This document shows, in pieces, positions 1 through 10,389 of a stretch of 30,336 bases of DNA. A model generated the notes under the pieces. It saw only the letters and a list, made by a program, of their open reading frames with translations. It was not told the DNA's origin and did not search any database. The translations under genes and the position numbers were made by a program. Each line of letters starts with the position of its first letter. Positions within the stretch are counted from its first letter, which is position 1. The stretch is from Chara braunii (Eukaryota > Streptophyta > Charophyceae > Charales > Characeae), in the NCBI GenBank assembly GCA_003427395.1, contig BFEA01000273.1, positions 1,935,613 to 1,965,948 of the forward strand. The letters run 5' to 3'.

Positions 1-1335
1 GTGAGCGATATACATAAAACCAAGTTGCGAAATCACACAGCTGAACAAGTAGTAGTATCCCAAGTAGAGAGTACAAATGCACCGAGAAAACCATCCATAA
101 AGAGCAGTGCAATGAAGTATTGAGCCAATGTCCAAGCCTGTAGGCGACACCAACACAGTATCCAGAGTCGCTCTCTCTGTCTGGCGCACAGCGCCCAGCC
201 TACTCTACCATACTATCCTACTCTACAGCTGGTTCACACAACAGGATCACTTCGGCTCACGAAGACCAATGTACATGACTGTCAACACCATCGGCGACCC
301 CTCTTCATGTACCAGGTACGTAACTCGTCACCCTCAATCAGACCTTGATTATCCCACACAGCGCCTCACTCCCTGAAGACCACCCGATCATCCGCTGTAC
401 CCCCTGGCGCCTAGCAGCCCGGCTATGGCCGCCTGCGCCCCGCTGCCCTGCAGCGCCCCTCTCACCACTTAGCGCTCGGTCAGCGCCCCTGGCATTAGCG
501 CAGCATCAAGCAGAAGCGCAGCAGCACTTCCGCATTGCCAGCGCTGGCCAGAATGCCTCGCCTGGGCTGCCTCACTTCCTTTATGGAAGTGGCAGCCTGC
601 TGGATGCTGCGTGTGGCCTGGCTGGAAGCTTCCAGTAGCTTCCTGTTGGGCCTCAGACCCTGTGCCCAGGCCGAGACTTACAGTTGAGGGCCTGGGCCCT
701 TTACAGTTGGGCGCGGCCTGAGTCTCCGGACTTGGGCTGTTAGCTGCATCTGTGCAGGGCCCCCAGGTAGATGCGTCGGCTGTACTGCTTTTCCAAAGGC
801 CGACGGCCTGCTTCTCAATGTATCGGCCATGCTTTGTGTGTAGGTGCCCAGGTCGTGGCCTGGGCCAACTGCACAACGCAGCTTAGTGAGGCTCGCGCGT
901 TCACTCAACCAACTGACGCGCTGCAAGAGCCTGAATACCCACATATGGAAATGTCGAATTTTGGCCTGTGACGAATATTCAGGCCCGCCTTCACTTAGGG
1001 CGGGCACTTGGCTTGGTGGGGCCTTAGCCCAGAACATGCGATGTCTGATAGGGACCCTTGAGGGCTTGTTCCTCACACTGTGGTAAGGACTTGCTCTTGT
1101 AACCTTACGTGACCCCGATCAAGCCCTGTATGGTTTGTGATTGTAAGTTCTAGTGCACTAAATTTGCCAAGCGAAAAATGGATCTACCTGACAGCAATGA
1201 TTGCTTCCCTATGGAAGGATTAACTGTCAGGTTCTGTCTCACTATTACTTCACTTTCCTCATTGTAGTTAGAACTGGAAACCGGGTCCAGCGCCCCTCCT
1301 ACAAGCAACATTCACAACACCTTCCTTTGCTATGG
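1..1335. other. intergenic, no gene recognised
   Basis: I see no gene here. Positions about 380-760 are GC-rich and carry loosely repeated CAGCGCCCCT-like words. The open frames on both strands are short, overlap one another and have composition-driven protein sequence without recognisable motifs. The right part (about 1090-1335) is of mixed composition and leads into the minus-strand reading frame described at 1336-2119. Confidence 0.5.
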
Positions 1336-1662
1336 TTAGGGGAGCCTGGGACAGCAGCCTTGATTACTTCCTTTTCTCCAGAAGGATGTACCACTGCTCC
1401 ACCCCTGTTTTCCCTGACATGACCAAAAAACAGGCCCGAGAGTTGGCGCCTTGTTATTCCCCATCCAGGTATTCCTCTGCCTCTGTTGGTGGATCCTGGG
1501 TTGGGATGGGCCTGTGCTACACCAGTCGTTGAATATAAGAGATGCGCTCTCAATATTTACCGTCCCACTTTCCAGAAGCCATTCTGTTACAAATTCTTTC
1601 TGTTGGCCCGTCTTTCTCAGCGGATGCACTTCCCTATCAATCCTCCGGAGGTATTTTCGCCA

Positions 1663-1803
1663 TGCTGCTTTGATTTTTTTTTTATATATATAATTTGGAC
1701 CATTTCTCGATTTATGTGTGTCATCCTTGCGCAGGGGCCATGTTGATCTTCTCTGTATCGTTCCAATTTTAACGGATGTCCCGAAGGACTGCTGCTTTGA
1801 TTT
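1663..1803 (-). mobile_element. U6 retro-insertion with 14-bp target-site duplication
   Basis: The unit consists of a left duplication (1663-1676), an A-tail seen as T-run plus TATATATA (1674-1691), the U6 body (1692-1789) and a right duplication (1790-1803). The two duplication copies are identical over TGCTGCTTTGATTT. The 5' end of U6 is complete, so reverse transcription reached the end of the RNA. The insertion is probably fairly young relative to its surroundings, because both duplication copies are unmutated. Confidence 0.9.
1692..1789 (-). pseudogene. U6 snRNA processed pseudogene
   Basis: The reverse complement of 1692-1789 reads as almost full-length spliceosomal U6 snRNA. It has the 5' hairpin GTCCTTCGGGAC (one pair shorter than usual), the ACAGAGA box, the GGCCCCTGCGCAAGGATGAC segment and the 3' end AAATCGAGAAATGGTCC. 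It is unlikely to work. The catalytic AGC triad reads AAC. There is no T-run terminator: the RNA end passes into ATATATATA and an A-tail (1674-1691). No TATA element lies at the expected place upstream. Perfect 14-bp direct repeats TGCTGCTTTGATTT (1663-1676 and 1790-1803, plus strand) flank it, and the right one abuts the first U6 base. This is the signature of LINE-type retrotransposition of a U6 transcript. The identification as U6 is firm; the pseudogene status is strongly supported. Confidence 0.93.
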
Positions 1804-2232
1804 CTTCCTCTATCATTTCTCTAGCTTCGGCCCATGCTTCTGATAGGCTTGTTGGTTGATCCTAGGGTATTCCAAATGATCCAGAGGCAGGTTCTTCCAA
1901 GTAGATCTCTGAGCTCTGAGTGGGCGCTTGTGGTGCTTGTGCCCCCTGCTTCCCTAGGGTCTCGCCAAGCCGGGTGGGAGCTTGTGACGCATGCTGCAAC
2001 TTTGGACTTAGTACAAGCTCGAAATATGCCCGCCCTTTGGGGGCACAGGTCGCACGCTCAATCCTTGACATGCCCAGTGGTTGCTTCAGGGCAGGTTGCC
2101 AGTTATCTGGAACGAGCATAGATGGCTCGAGTTCGACTCAAGGGGGAGAGTCCAGAGCTTGCCATCTGAAGCTGAGATAAGGTCGTGCCTGGCACCACCT
2201 TGTGGCACTCATTAGTGGCTAGCTCACCAGGT

Positions 2233-2470
2233 CTAGATTTGCATTTGCTGTCTGCGATCTGACAGCTGTGCAAGAGCGCATTCACATACCCCGGTCAGGC
2301 ACCCCATGGGGAATGGCCTGACAGATTGTGCCAGTCGTGGTAAGGGGTTCACTATGCGGATGCGGGGGTCTCGCAGCGTCTCATGGAGAACGAAGGTGAC
2401 AGCCAAGTGCCTGGGTACTGTAAAGGTCTCCCAGCTCAGCCTTCCACCCTCATCAACAGCCCTGGCCCCT
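2233..2470 (-). repeat. unknown dispersed repeat, copy 1 (minus orientation)
   Basis: The minus strand here resembles the plus strand of about 4415-4640. Shared landmarks in order are GAGACCTTTACRGTACCCAG, then TGTCACC, then CCCCA.GGGGT.CCTGACC, then GAATGC, then CAGACAGCA. In one frame both copies read ETFTVP followed by diverged sequence, so the repeat may derive from a coding element. A 101-codon open frame on the minus strand (2538-2233) covers this copy. The family is not recognised. A run of 14 A at about 2550-2563 lies just to the right. Confidence 0.5.
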
Positions 2471-2790
2471 GGGTGCGATGTGGGCTGATCTGTGCGCCAC
2501 TGGACAAGAATTTCAGACATCCTAGCCCAAACGTACACAATCTTTTTGAAAAAAAAAAAAAAAGAGAGTATGTATGTCTACGTCATAGACTATCCCCGAT
2601 CCCATCACCAGCCAGGTCCTCTCCATTCATGTCCCACATGCAACATTGGGCATCCTCCGGCTGTGCCCGTAATCCGATCTCCTCCATCCTCGCCAGATGA
2701 GCAACAGACGCAGCATCCTGAGGTGGAGAATAGGCCCTCACATGAACCACCTGCAGTGCGCCGTATAAAAAGGTTATTGCCGCAGGGTGA

Positions 2791-2818
2791 GCTGTTGCAG
2801 ATCAGATCTTGCAACAGC
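2791..2818. other. 9-bp perfect inverted repeat after a TATAAAA
   Basis: GCTGTTGCA (2791-2799) and TGCAACAGC (2810-2818) can form a perfect 9-bp stem around a 10-base loop. TATAAAA lies at 2764-2770. No transcript or gene can be assigned, so the function is unknown. Confidence 0.3.
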
Positions 2819-2819
2819 T

Positions 2820-4190
2820 AAACACCCTTATTTCGTATCAGGCCCCATCATTGCCTGCCCATAGAGAGGGAATATTGGCTGCCGAAACTCAAGGAACTTG
2901 CTCAATGCCTCACTGTGATGGCCCACCTGAGATTCGGCCAGCGTTTGATATGCATGCTTCCTAGGTATAGCCCGTGAAACTCTTTGTTTTCATATGCATA
3001 ATGACGTTCAACATTGTACTCATGTCTAACCCCCTTACATGGCATGTTCTGTTCGTAGACAGGGCCTAGAACTGCGATGCCTATACTATTACTGACACTG
3101 TGCCGGCAGTGTGCCTCTGTGTTGCTAGCATGTAGGAGCCATGTAGCCTGTGACATCTGTGTACACAGTGCCATGTGATGCAGCAACTGGAACTGCGAGA
3201 ATTGGATACGGTGCTTCTGTAGCTCACACCCGAACCGGCCCTGTCCAGTCTGCAGGGGTGGCCACTGACCATAGACAATGCCTTCTTCTCAACCGAAATT
3301 CCCCTGCAACGCAAAACTGCCTCGCCTCTTGTGCCATTCCACAGCTGTCTGCTCTGGCAGCGAGCACTGAGAACCTGTGAAGTTTGTCTTTCTGCTGTTA
3401 TATTTCTTGTCACTCAAGTTCCCTCTTCTTCCCCTTCTCCCTCATCCCTCCCCCCGTGTAGAACTCCTCCCCCTTCCCCTTTCCTTTCTCTGCCCCTCAT
3501 GTAGCACTACTACATGCAAATGGAGGAGCATCATTAAGAGAACAGACAAAATATAAGCTGAAGGTGACCTGAAAATTTACTTGTACGGTTATACCTCCCC
3601 TTTACTCTATCTCCTTTTTTTCTGTCACAGAAAAAAAGAAGCCCCATCTATTCTGGGGGGCCTCAGTCCGGTTGCTTATCACAGGCACGCATGAACAGAA
3701 TACAAGTAAGCGAAGTAGACAAATCCCTTGCGGGACTAGACACATATACAAGGGGCAGCTGCTGGAAGCCCTACTCTCCCCAAACTCCCATCTTTCGGAA
3801 GGGGCCCACCTGCTGGTCGGGAAACTTGCAAACAATACCCAGCCACTTAGTAGGGTAGCCCCAAGATAGCAGAGAATGGGAGATAGCGAACCTAGCAGAC
3901 ACTATGGCTGCACGTAATATCATACCCTCACACCATTTTGTCCCCAAGTGCTGCCGCATGTAGTACCCTGTGCATAACATCATAGAGTGCAAGTACGCTG
4001 TTATGGCACATGGGGATGTGGCCAGCTCGCACTCAACCACGACAAAAGCGGTGAGCCTTGTACGTACGAGGCACAGTAAGGAGGGTGCTGCAAGAGGAAA
4101 AGAAGGGAAATTCCAAAGAAAGCCAAAATAAGGAAAGCGAAGAAAGGACTATACATGGAAAATGAAGTATAATGGTGCTAGTGTGCTACA
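2820..4190. other. intergenic, no gene recognised
   Basis: I see no gene. A pyrimidine-rich tract (about 3410-3490) and short low-complexity runs are present. Open frames on either strand are short and without family resemblance. Composition is otherwise unremarkable. Confidence 0.45.
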
Positions 4191-4305
4191 TGTTGTTTGC
4201 TATAGATGTAAAGTTGTTGTTGTTTGCTATAGATGTAAAGTTGTTTCAATTTTGGATTTGATCATCGTTGTGTGCTTCATGTTGTTTGCTGTAGAGGTAA
4301 ACCTC
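4191..4305. repeat. short tandem repeat, GTTGTTTGCTATAGATGTAAA unit
   Basis: Two adjacent copies with 27-bp period start at 4192 and 4219. A third, more diverged copy (GTTGTTTGCTGTAGAGGTAAA) starts at 4281. A T-run follows at about 4306-4321. Confidence 0.6.
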
Positions 4306-4414
4306 TTTTTTTTTTTTTTTTCTTAAGGAAAAAGTTGCACGTTCAGGGTAGGGCAGTTGGCATTTCAGCTCAAGTGCTTAGGTACCAACCCGACTCACCT
4401 CAGGGTTAAAGGCC

Positions 4415-4640
4415 AAGAGTATCCCGCACCATGAGACCTTTACGGTACCCAGTCGCGCAGGTGTCACCCTTGGTCCCCCTGAGGTCCTGCAAGCAGCCCT
4501 TCTGTTCTCATCAAGAACCGCCTACCCCCAACGGGTACAATTTATTGGGCCATCCCCCCAAGGGGTACCTGACCCTAGTAGGCGAATGCACTGTAGCCCA
4601 GCTGCTGGGTCACAGACAGCATGCACATATCTAATCGCAG
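4415..4640 (+). repeat. unknown dispersed repeat, copy 2 (plus orientation)
   Basis: This is the diverged inverted counterpart of the segment at about 2233-2470. The same landmarks occur in the same order (GAGACCTTTACGGTACCCAG, TGTCACC, CCCCAAGGGGTACCTGACC, GAATGCACTG, CAGACAGCA). About 2 kb separates the two copies. They could be two independent insertions or the arms of one larger inverted structure. Confidence 0.5.
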
Positions 4641-4726
4641 CCAGTTGACCGCAGATGCTCCAGACATTATCCTGGCACAAGACACCTCATCTGGATGGAA
4701 AAGGGCGGGTTGTGGTGACAGTTTAC

Positions 4727-4727
<1 letters not shown>

Positions 4728-4789
<62 letters not shown>
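4728..4789. repeat. (CA)n microsatellite
   Basis: An uninterrupted CA dinucleotide run of about 60 bp. It produces artificial Thr-His open frames on the plus strand and Val-Cys frames on the minus strand. Confidence 0.97.
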
Positions 4790-4790
<1 letters not shown>

Positions 4791-4799
4791 ACACAATCA

Positions 4800-5548
4800 G
4801 TTTTATGTCTTTCTTTCGAATGCCTGCAGCACTATTAGGGGGGCACTCTGTTTGTGATGTCTATGGCGCATATGGTCTATGGATGATGACAGGCGTTTGT
4901 CAGACTGGAACCAACAGTCTGTTAGGGTTCAACTTGTGGTGTGAGAAGGTGATTGATTGCTTTGGTATGTGTTGGATGTGTGGACTGCCTTTGTCTGCTG
5001 CCTTGCTGCCCACCCGCTTGTCATGTCTTTCCCTGCACTTTCTGTTTTCTGTGTAGCTTGGTTACCTTGTCAGTGTTGCTTTGTGCATTGCTGCAGTGTT
5101 GCATTGCTGCGCATCTGCGTGCCTTGCCTTTGCGTGCACTTTGCTTGTGTGTTGTGCCAGTTTGGCTGCTTTGTCAGCATTGCCCTGTGCTTCACTGCAT
5201 TATTTGCCTAGCTGCCCGTCCACTTGCCCTGTTGTTCCATGCAGTTAGCTTCGGCGTTGTGCAGTTGGGCTGCCCCTTTAGCGCTGCCTAGTGCTATGCT
5301 TAGTGGTTGTCTCGCTGGCGTGTTCCACTTGCGCTGTTGACTGCTGGCTGTCCACTTTCAGCAGGGGTTGAAAGAGTCGAAAGCATCAATATGGGGATTC
5401 CGCAGATTGTAAAGTGCCCAGCCTCCTGATGAGTCTGTGCAAGTCCAAGGAAACAGTTGTCAATTTTTTCGCTCTTTGCCATTTTTTCTTTTTCTTGTCT
5501 ACTCCTTTTTGCCTCGCTGCCTATACATTGCTCCCTCGCTGATCTTTT
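4800..5548. other. TG/GC-word-rich spacer, no gene
   Basis: About 4980-5280 is rich in TTGCTGC/TGTGC words and gives Cys- and Leu-rich translations in several frames, which is a composition effect rather than a gene. The 5' LTR of the gypsy element begins at its right edge, after CTTTT. Confidence 0.5.
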
Positions 5549-6604
5549 TGCAATAACCGCTCCAATATGCCCAGTTGTTGTCTCAGGGCCACCCACAGGC
5601 CTGACGCCGGCCTGAGGCCGTACTGCAAGAGGGGAAAAGAACCCCTGTTCAGGGGCCCTGCACAGCGCCTTACGAGTCAAAGTCTGCATGGACCCAGCCT
5701 AGGCCAATGGTCAAACACACACACTTGGTTGTACGCAGGTACCCAGGCAGCATTCGGACCAAGTGGAACTCTGCAACTGTACGGGATCCGGCCGTCGGCT
5801 GTGAGTCAATCTGAGCCTCTGTGGGTGAGGGACCAGAGGCAGGTCACTCTCGTCAACACTACTTATTGAGGCTGCCTCTGGAAGTCAACATTCAGTCTCG
5901 TCGTGCTGGCTTGATGCTGGCTCGAGGCTGGTGCAACGCTGGCTTGATGCTGGCTGGACGCTGGCACTAAGCGACGATGACGCGAGACTGCTGCATTCGC
6001 TTGCTGGCACCTCTCTGCTCTGGCGCCAACTGTCTTCTGGCATTGCTTACGTGGCACATGCCACGCTGTCTACCTGCTGATGTGGCGCATGCAACGCTGT
6101 CTTCGACATTGCTGATGTGGCGCATGCCACCCTGTCTACATTGCTTACGTGGCAATTGCCACACTGTCTTCATTGCTGAGTTGGACACGACAACGAGGGA
6201 GATCGGGATCTGTGGATTGATTGAGAGAGAGAGAGAGGATACTTACCTGTTGCTGCTGTCGACCTTGCGCGCTGTTGTAATGTCTCCACAGGAGAACTGT
6301 GCCACGTGGCACTCTGATGTGATCAGGCCCTGTCAGGCTCGTTTCTTGAATACTGTTTACTGACGTGGAGGTGAGGGGAGGCACGGAGAAGGAGAGGGAA
6401 ACGAGGGGCTACTATCTATGTGGTCATTGATGGATACTTACTCTTCCACCCTGTAAGTCTATTCTCCCCCTTCTCTCCTTCGTCCATTGGTTACGAGACA
6501 TTGTATCACGGATCACATTTCATGATTACTGGAAAAATTATTCAGCGCTGAGTTATCTTGTACTTCGACACTTGATGAGTTCCCTCCAAACTGGGTTCAT
6601 TACA
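5549..6604 (+). repeat. 5' LTR of the gypsy element
   Basis: It starts TGCAATAACC and ends TTACA, just before the primer site. Its first part aligns with 13081-13285: shared runs include TTGTTGTCTCAGGGCCACCC, then GGAAAAGAAC, then ACTACTTATTG, then TCAACATTCA. It has about 200 bp (5645-5860) absent from the 3' copy. Internally there is a GCTGGCTTGATG-type short repeat (about 5905-5967) and a block of CTGATGTGGCGCATGC / TTACGTGGCA units (about 6046-6170). CCACGTGG lies at 6302-6309. A (GA)n run is at about 6221-6237. Confidence 0.85.
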
Positions 6605-7197
6605 ATTTGGTATCAGAGCTTACCTCCTCGTCGTGATCTGTTGTGGCGCACTGCTGCGCGCGAAGGTAAGTACAGGGTGGTGCGCGCTAGGTTGAATCGT
6701 GTTTTTTGATGCGTAAAATTATAATCGCGATCTGGGCATTGAAACGCGCGTGCACCTCCCGTTGAAGATGATGACGTGGATCTGTTGAAGAAGAAGACGG
6801 CGACATTGCTTACGTGGCACTTTGTTGTTGACGTGGCAATCAGATACCAGCGAGAGCATCGTTGGCTGTGACCCTCACGTAGCGCTAGATGATCAGAGAG
6901 AGAGAGAGAGAGTGTGTGGGAGGCCGTGACTGCTGATGTGGAGCGCTGCCTACGTGGCATGCCGTGAGGGTGCTGACGTGGCATCCAGGTATTGGCAGGG
7001 TATTGTCTGACATGGCACGTACCTGTGTCGCGACTTACCTGCTGACGTGGCGCTCTGACATGGCATACCAGTGGTGGATGAGCTGTCAAACGACACCTTG
7101 CTGACGTGGCACCCTTCCTGACGGCCTACTGGCCATTGATGCTGACGTGGCAACTCTATGGAGGTGCTGCGTTGGCATACCAAGGTGACACGTGGCA
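6046..7197 (+). repeat. dispersed TGACGTGGCA-like motif array in LTR and leader
   Basis: About 17 copies of a 10-base motif close to TGACGTGGCA lie in one orientation. Exact copies are at 6829, 6974, 7102 and 7143. Variants with one or two changes are at 6078, 6113, 6145, 6302, 6361, 6772, 6810, 6934, 6950, 7008, 7043, 7056 and 7188, plus ACGTGGCA at 6049. Spacing varies, roughly 15 to 60 bp where they are dense. TGACGTGG is a core recognised by plant bZIP factors and resembles the unfolded-protein-response element; that is family knowledge, and a regulatory role here is inference. Confidence 0.7.
6608..6619 (+). promoter_or_regulatory. primer binding site for initiator tRNA-Met
   Basis: TGGTATCAGAGC is the standard primer site of plant gypsy and copia elements, complementary to the 3' end of initiator tRNA-Met. 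It lies 3 bases after the LTR terminus, fixing both the LTR boundary and the plus orientation. Confidence 0.95.
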
Positions 7198-7646
7198 GTG
7201 GTTGTGCGCTGCCCCTGGTGAGAGATTGATACTTGTGAGTTGGCGGGTGGTACAGCATCACGATTTGGTTGTAGTACCTCGTGTCGACCCTTGTGCTTGG
7301 CTGCATTGGCACGGTGGGAAGAGGATGAGCTGCTGACATCTTGATTGTTGTTGTTTGTTGGCTGACTCTACTCACCATGGGCTGTTCTGTGGATGTCTGC
7401 TACTCACCTGTGTTGTTGTTGTCTTGATCACACTAGCCATGGCTGTGGTACCTGGACACTCTCGTTAGGAACGTCATCACACAAAACAGACAGCAAAATT
7501 AGGAGTAGGGATAATTGAAAATTTGTTTCTTATTTATTTTTGTTTATTTATTTTTTGTTGTAGGAAATTCAAAAATAATTGAGTGTGGTCGTGGAATTGA
7601 TTATCGTCTTTGATTATATATTGTGCGGCAAACACACATTGTCAAA

Positions 7647-9480
7647 ATGTCTTACCTTTGGAATTGTTTGCGCCTTTCTATTTTGACTCGCTTCATTCCT
7701 CTCTTCCTCTTCCCCGTCTCCATCACCTTCTTCGCTGATGAGGAGGGTGGTGAAATAAAAACACGTGGCCAAGTTGAAAACAGACGACAACAGATGTTGG
7801 ACCGTCTTCATCAGTTGATCACGGAATTGCATGATGTTGGGGCAGAAGTTGAGCAGCATGTGCGCAGCCAGTTCAATCTGCGAGCAGCAGAAAGCGAACT
7901 AGAGCAGGCTGACATTGCTGTTCAGATGATGGAAGCCAGCGTCCGTGTGCAACAGACAATTAATTAGAGCCGAGAGGCTTTTGATAAATTTGTGATCGAT
8001 CAACTGACAGAGATCGCCGATAGAGGGATGAAGAAGGAAGAAGAACGAGGAGAGAGAACTGGACCAAAAGAAGAACAAGAATTGTCTGGATAAATAGTGG
8101 AGGGAAACATCAAGCAATTGGAAGATGCATTGAATGTAGAGAAAAAGAAGATGGCAGAGTATCAGAGGAAGGGGAAAAAATAAGAACAACAAGAAAAGGA
8201 GGTGGATGAAACAAGGCAGAGATTTCATTTTGAAGGAACAGAAACTGACCTTGCATCCGTTTTGAATACCATGATGGTTTACCTTGCTCATCTTGAAATG
8301 AAGATTGACAACAACACCGCCGCACTGCAGACAATGAACAGACTCGTAAAGGGAAAGGACAAGGTGGTGATTGAGGAGGAGGTCAAGGGGGAAGAAAAGA
8401 AAGAAACCCAAGAGAAGTTGAGGAAGGACGCAATGAAGGAAGTTAGGAAGACGCTGGAAAAACCTGAAAGTTAAAGGAAAGAACCTGAAGAACCGGCGAG
8501 AAAGGAAGAGTCCGCTAAAAAGGAACCGGCCAAAGAAATAGAGAAACCGAAAAGAAGAGAGAAGGTAAAGATGAAATTGTCGTTTACCTACAACAACAAG
8601 AAAGGAGAAGAGTTGTTGTTGTGGATAGCTGAGATATAGACTTACTGTGGAACCGCTCCTGTTGAACCTGAGAGTCAGGTAGCCCTCTCCACGCCATATT
8701 TGGGAGAAGTGGCAAAGGAGTGGGTTCTCTCAGAGGCCAACGATGCAGGATTCGAGGACATTGGTGAGTGGGCCAGAACTTTGGCCCTCAAGGAGTTTCT
8801 CCAAAAAATCAAGAAGAGATTCCTTAATAAGTCGACAATCGATAAGTCTTTCGATGAACTCACCACCATCAATCAAAAGCGTTGGTCCTATGTCGATGCA
8901 CTGTCCCGTGAGGTGGATCGTCTGTTGCAAGTACCTGGGCTCAATTTGCAGGATAACCAGGTCCTTTATATCTATTCACGCGCATTGCCCGAGCTGATTC
9001 GCGAACAGCTCGTGGCCGAGTCAAAGTCTATGAAGTACAACTACAAGTAATTTTACGATCTTGCGCTCCAATGGGAGCAAATGACGGCACAAGTGAAGGG
9101 AACCTATGCGTCTGCGGTAAGAAGTGGTCAAGTTGGTGCATGGAAACGGCAAGTGTATCCTGTGGCGGCAAAAGCGACCCCTCGTCGCCTTTGACGACGA
9201 CACAGTGGAAAAGTGACCCCTCGACGAGGCCAAGGGTGGAGCTAGTGGTGGCAATGAGTCAAGAAAGGGTGACGTCACTTCCATGGTGGCGAACAAGGGT
9301 GGCACCAACCAAAACTAGAACAAGAAAAAGAGGTCACGCTCCTTCCTCGAAGATCACGACATTGCAACCGGTAGACCTTGGGAGAAGATGGAACTGTCAT
9401 GAAAGGAATGGCAGGACCGGATGAACAACCGGCAGTGTCTTAAGTGTAGCATTGCATGACATGTCATTGCATGGTGCCCA
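7647..9480 (+). pseudogene. gag polyprotein of the gypsy element, broken
   Basis: The frame opens with ATG at 7647 and stays in one phase to about 9195, interrupted only by stops at 7965, 8091, 8181, 8472, 8637 and 9048. The first third is helical and charged, probably coiled coil, followed by a Lys/Glu-rich linker (about 8340-8580). The retrotransposon Gag capsid-like domain lies at about 8560-9060: a WVLSEANDAG-type motif, then AREVDRLLQVPGL-like spacing and a conserved LPELIREQL. After a phase change, a CCHC zinc knuckle (Cys-X2-Cys-X4-His-X4-Cys) lies at 9436-9477, with a TGA inside it. All but the last breaks are substitutions rather than frameshifts. Gag would package the element RNA in cytoplasmic particles; this copy cannot make it. 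Confidence 0.85.
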
Positions 9481-9719
9481 CGCATCCGGAAACCAAAAGA
9501 GAGCAGCAAGTAGGAGTAGCATCTGGTCCTACTGAGTTGAAGGGTTCAATTGAAGGTAAGGCGTCGATCACCCCTTTCAACCCCTCAACTCACATGGCAG
9601 AGGATGGTTCTTCTTCGGCCCGTCGTCCGAAACACCCTAACATTGTCTTATGTTTTGTCTCTCTGAACAATTCCCTTTATGAACTTGGAAATGAACTAAG
9701 AAGTTTGTGGGCTAAGAAA

Positions 9720-10110
9720 GCAAAGTCTAAGGGTGAACTAATGATCGCAGACATTGAGATTGCACGTATACGAGTATGTGCCCTGATAGACCTAGGATCG
9801 ACGCGATCCTACATCTCAGAGAAGGCAATATGAAAGTTGCATTTGGGAATGAAGGTAAAGGACTTACCTAGACCTATCACGTCTATGTTGGCTGACAAGA
9901 GCACGATTATTATCTCTCAATATATTGATCGTGTAAAATGTTATTTTCGTACTAGGGAAGGCAAACGAATCTTGCATGAAGTGTCTTTCTTGGTTGAAAA
10001 GAATGTGTCTTTCGACATGATTCTGGGAATGGATTGGCATGAGGAAGCAGACTCAGAAATGAAGTTTAAGGAAAATATTGTAAAGCTGAAGGACGAAAAG
10101 TCTGAACTCG
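9720..10110 (+). pseudogene. gypsy aspartic protease, broken
   Basis: This is the retropepsin-like domain that would mature Gag-Pol. The active-site region reads ALIDLGSTRSYIS, where the family has Asp-Ser/Thr-Gly, so the triad is Asp-Leu-Gly here. It ends with the typical FDMILGMDW segment at about 10014-10038. An in-frame TGA at 9831 cuts it; an Arg codon CGA is a plausible ancestor. The phase is the same as in gag, consistent with one original Gag-Pol frame. Confidence 0.8.
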
Positions 10111-10389
10111 AAACGATCAAACTGTATCATAAGTCTGGATCTGACTCATCCTTGTTTTTCTGTTGCATGAGTTACCTAGTATTTAGATCAATGGTCTTAA
10201 AGAAGTTGGATCAGGATGTGATGATGGTGCTCGTTAAACGAGTAGGTGAATGTTCCTCATCCTACCCACCTTTTATTGAAAAGCTTGTTCACGAACATAA
10301 GGACTTGCAGACTGAACGAACAAGAATAACCGAACGTGCCATCAAGCACACAATCGAAATCATTGCTGGAAGTAAGATTTTCAAAGGAC

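Larger units (their letters stand above)
1336..2119 (-). pseudogene. decayed minus-strand coding-like frame interrupted by a U6 insertion
   Basis: A minus-strand reading frame runs from about 2119 down to about 1862, where it meets a TAG. It continues in the same frame to the target-site duplication at 1790-1803, is broken by the U6 insertion, and resumes in frame at 1662 down to 1336. Leaving out the insert and one copy of the 14-bp duplication makes the frame continuous across the site. The residues on either side form one amphipathic, charged stretch, [20 protein letters not shown], followed by a segment rich in basic and polar residues. I do not recognise the family; a transposon protein or a dead host exon are both possible. 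Coding origin is inferred from frame continuity and composition only. Confidence 0.35.

Noticed and set aside
1692-1789. A functional U6 gene
   Set aside because: The AGC triad is changed, there is no T-run or upstream TATA, and an A-tail with target-site duplication is present.
4621-5056. Thr-His and Val-Cys repeat proteins over the (CA)n
   Set aside because: These are pure translations of a dinucleotide repeat.
4953-5291. Cys/Leu-rich open frame of 112 codons
   Set aside because: It comes from TG/GC word bias; overlapping frames look the same, with no signal or homology.
5863-7378. Minus-strand open frames across the 5' LTR and leader, with repeated Cys-His-Val peptides
   Set aside because: They are shadows of the TGACGTGGCA motif array on the opposite strand.
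7965-9050. An alternative nuclear code in which TAA/TAG mean Gln
   Set aside because: Gag stops are all TAA/TAG, which was suggestive, but pol also carries TGA at conserved Arg positions, a TAG at a Trp position, and frameshifts. Ordinary decay explains all of them.
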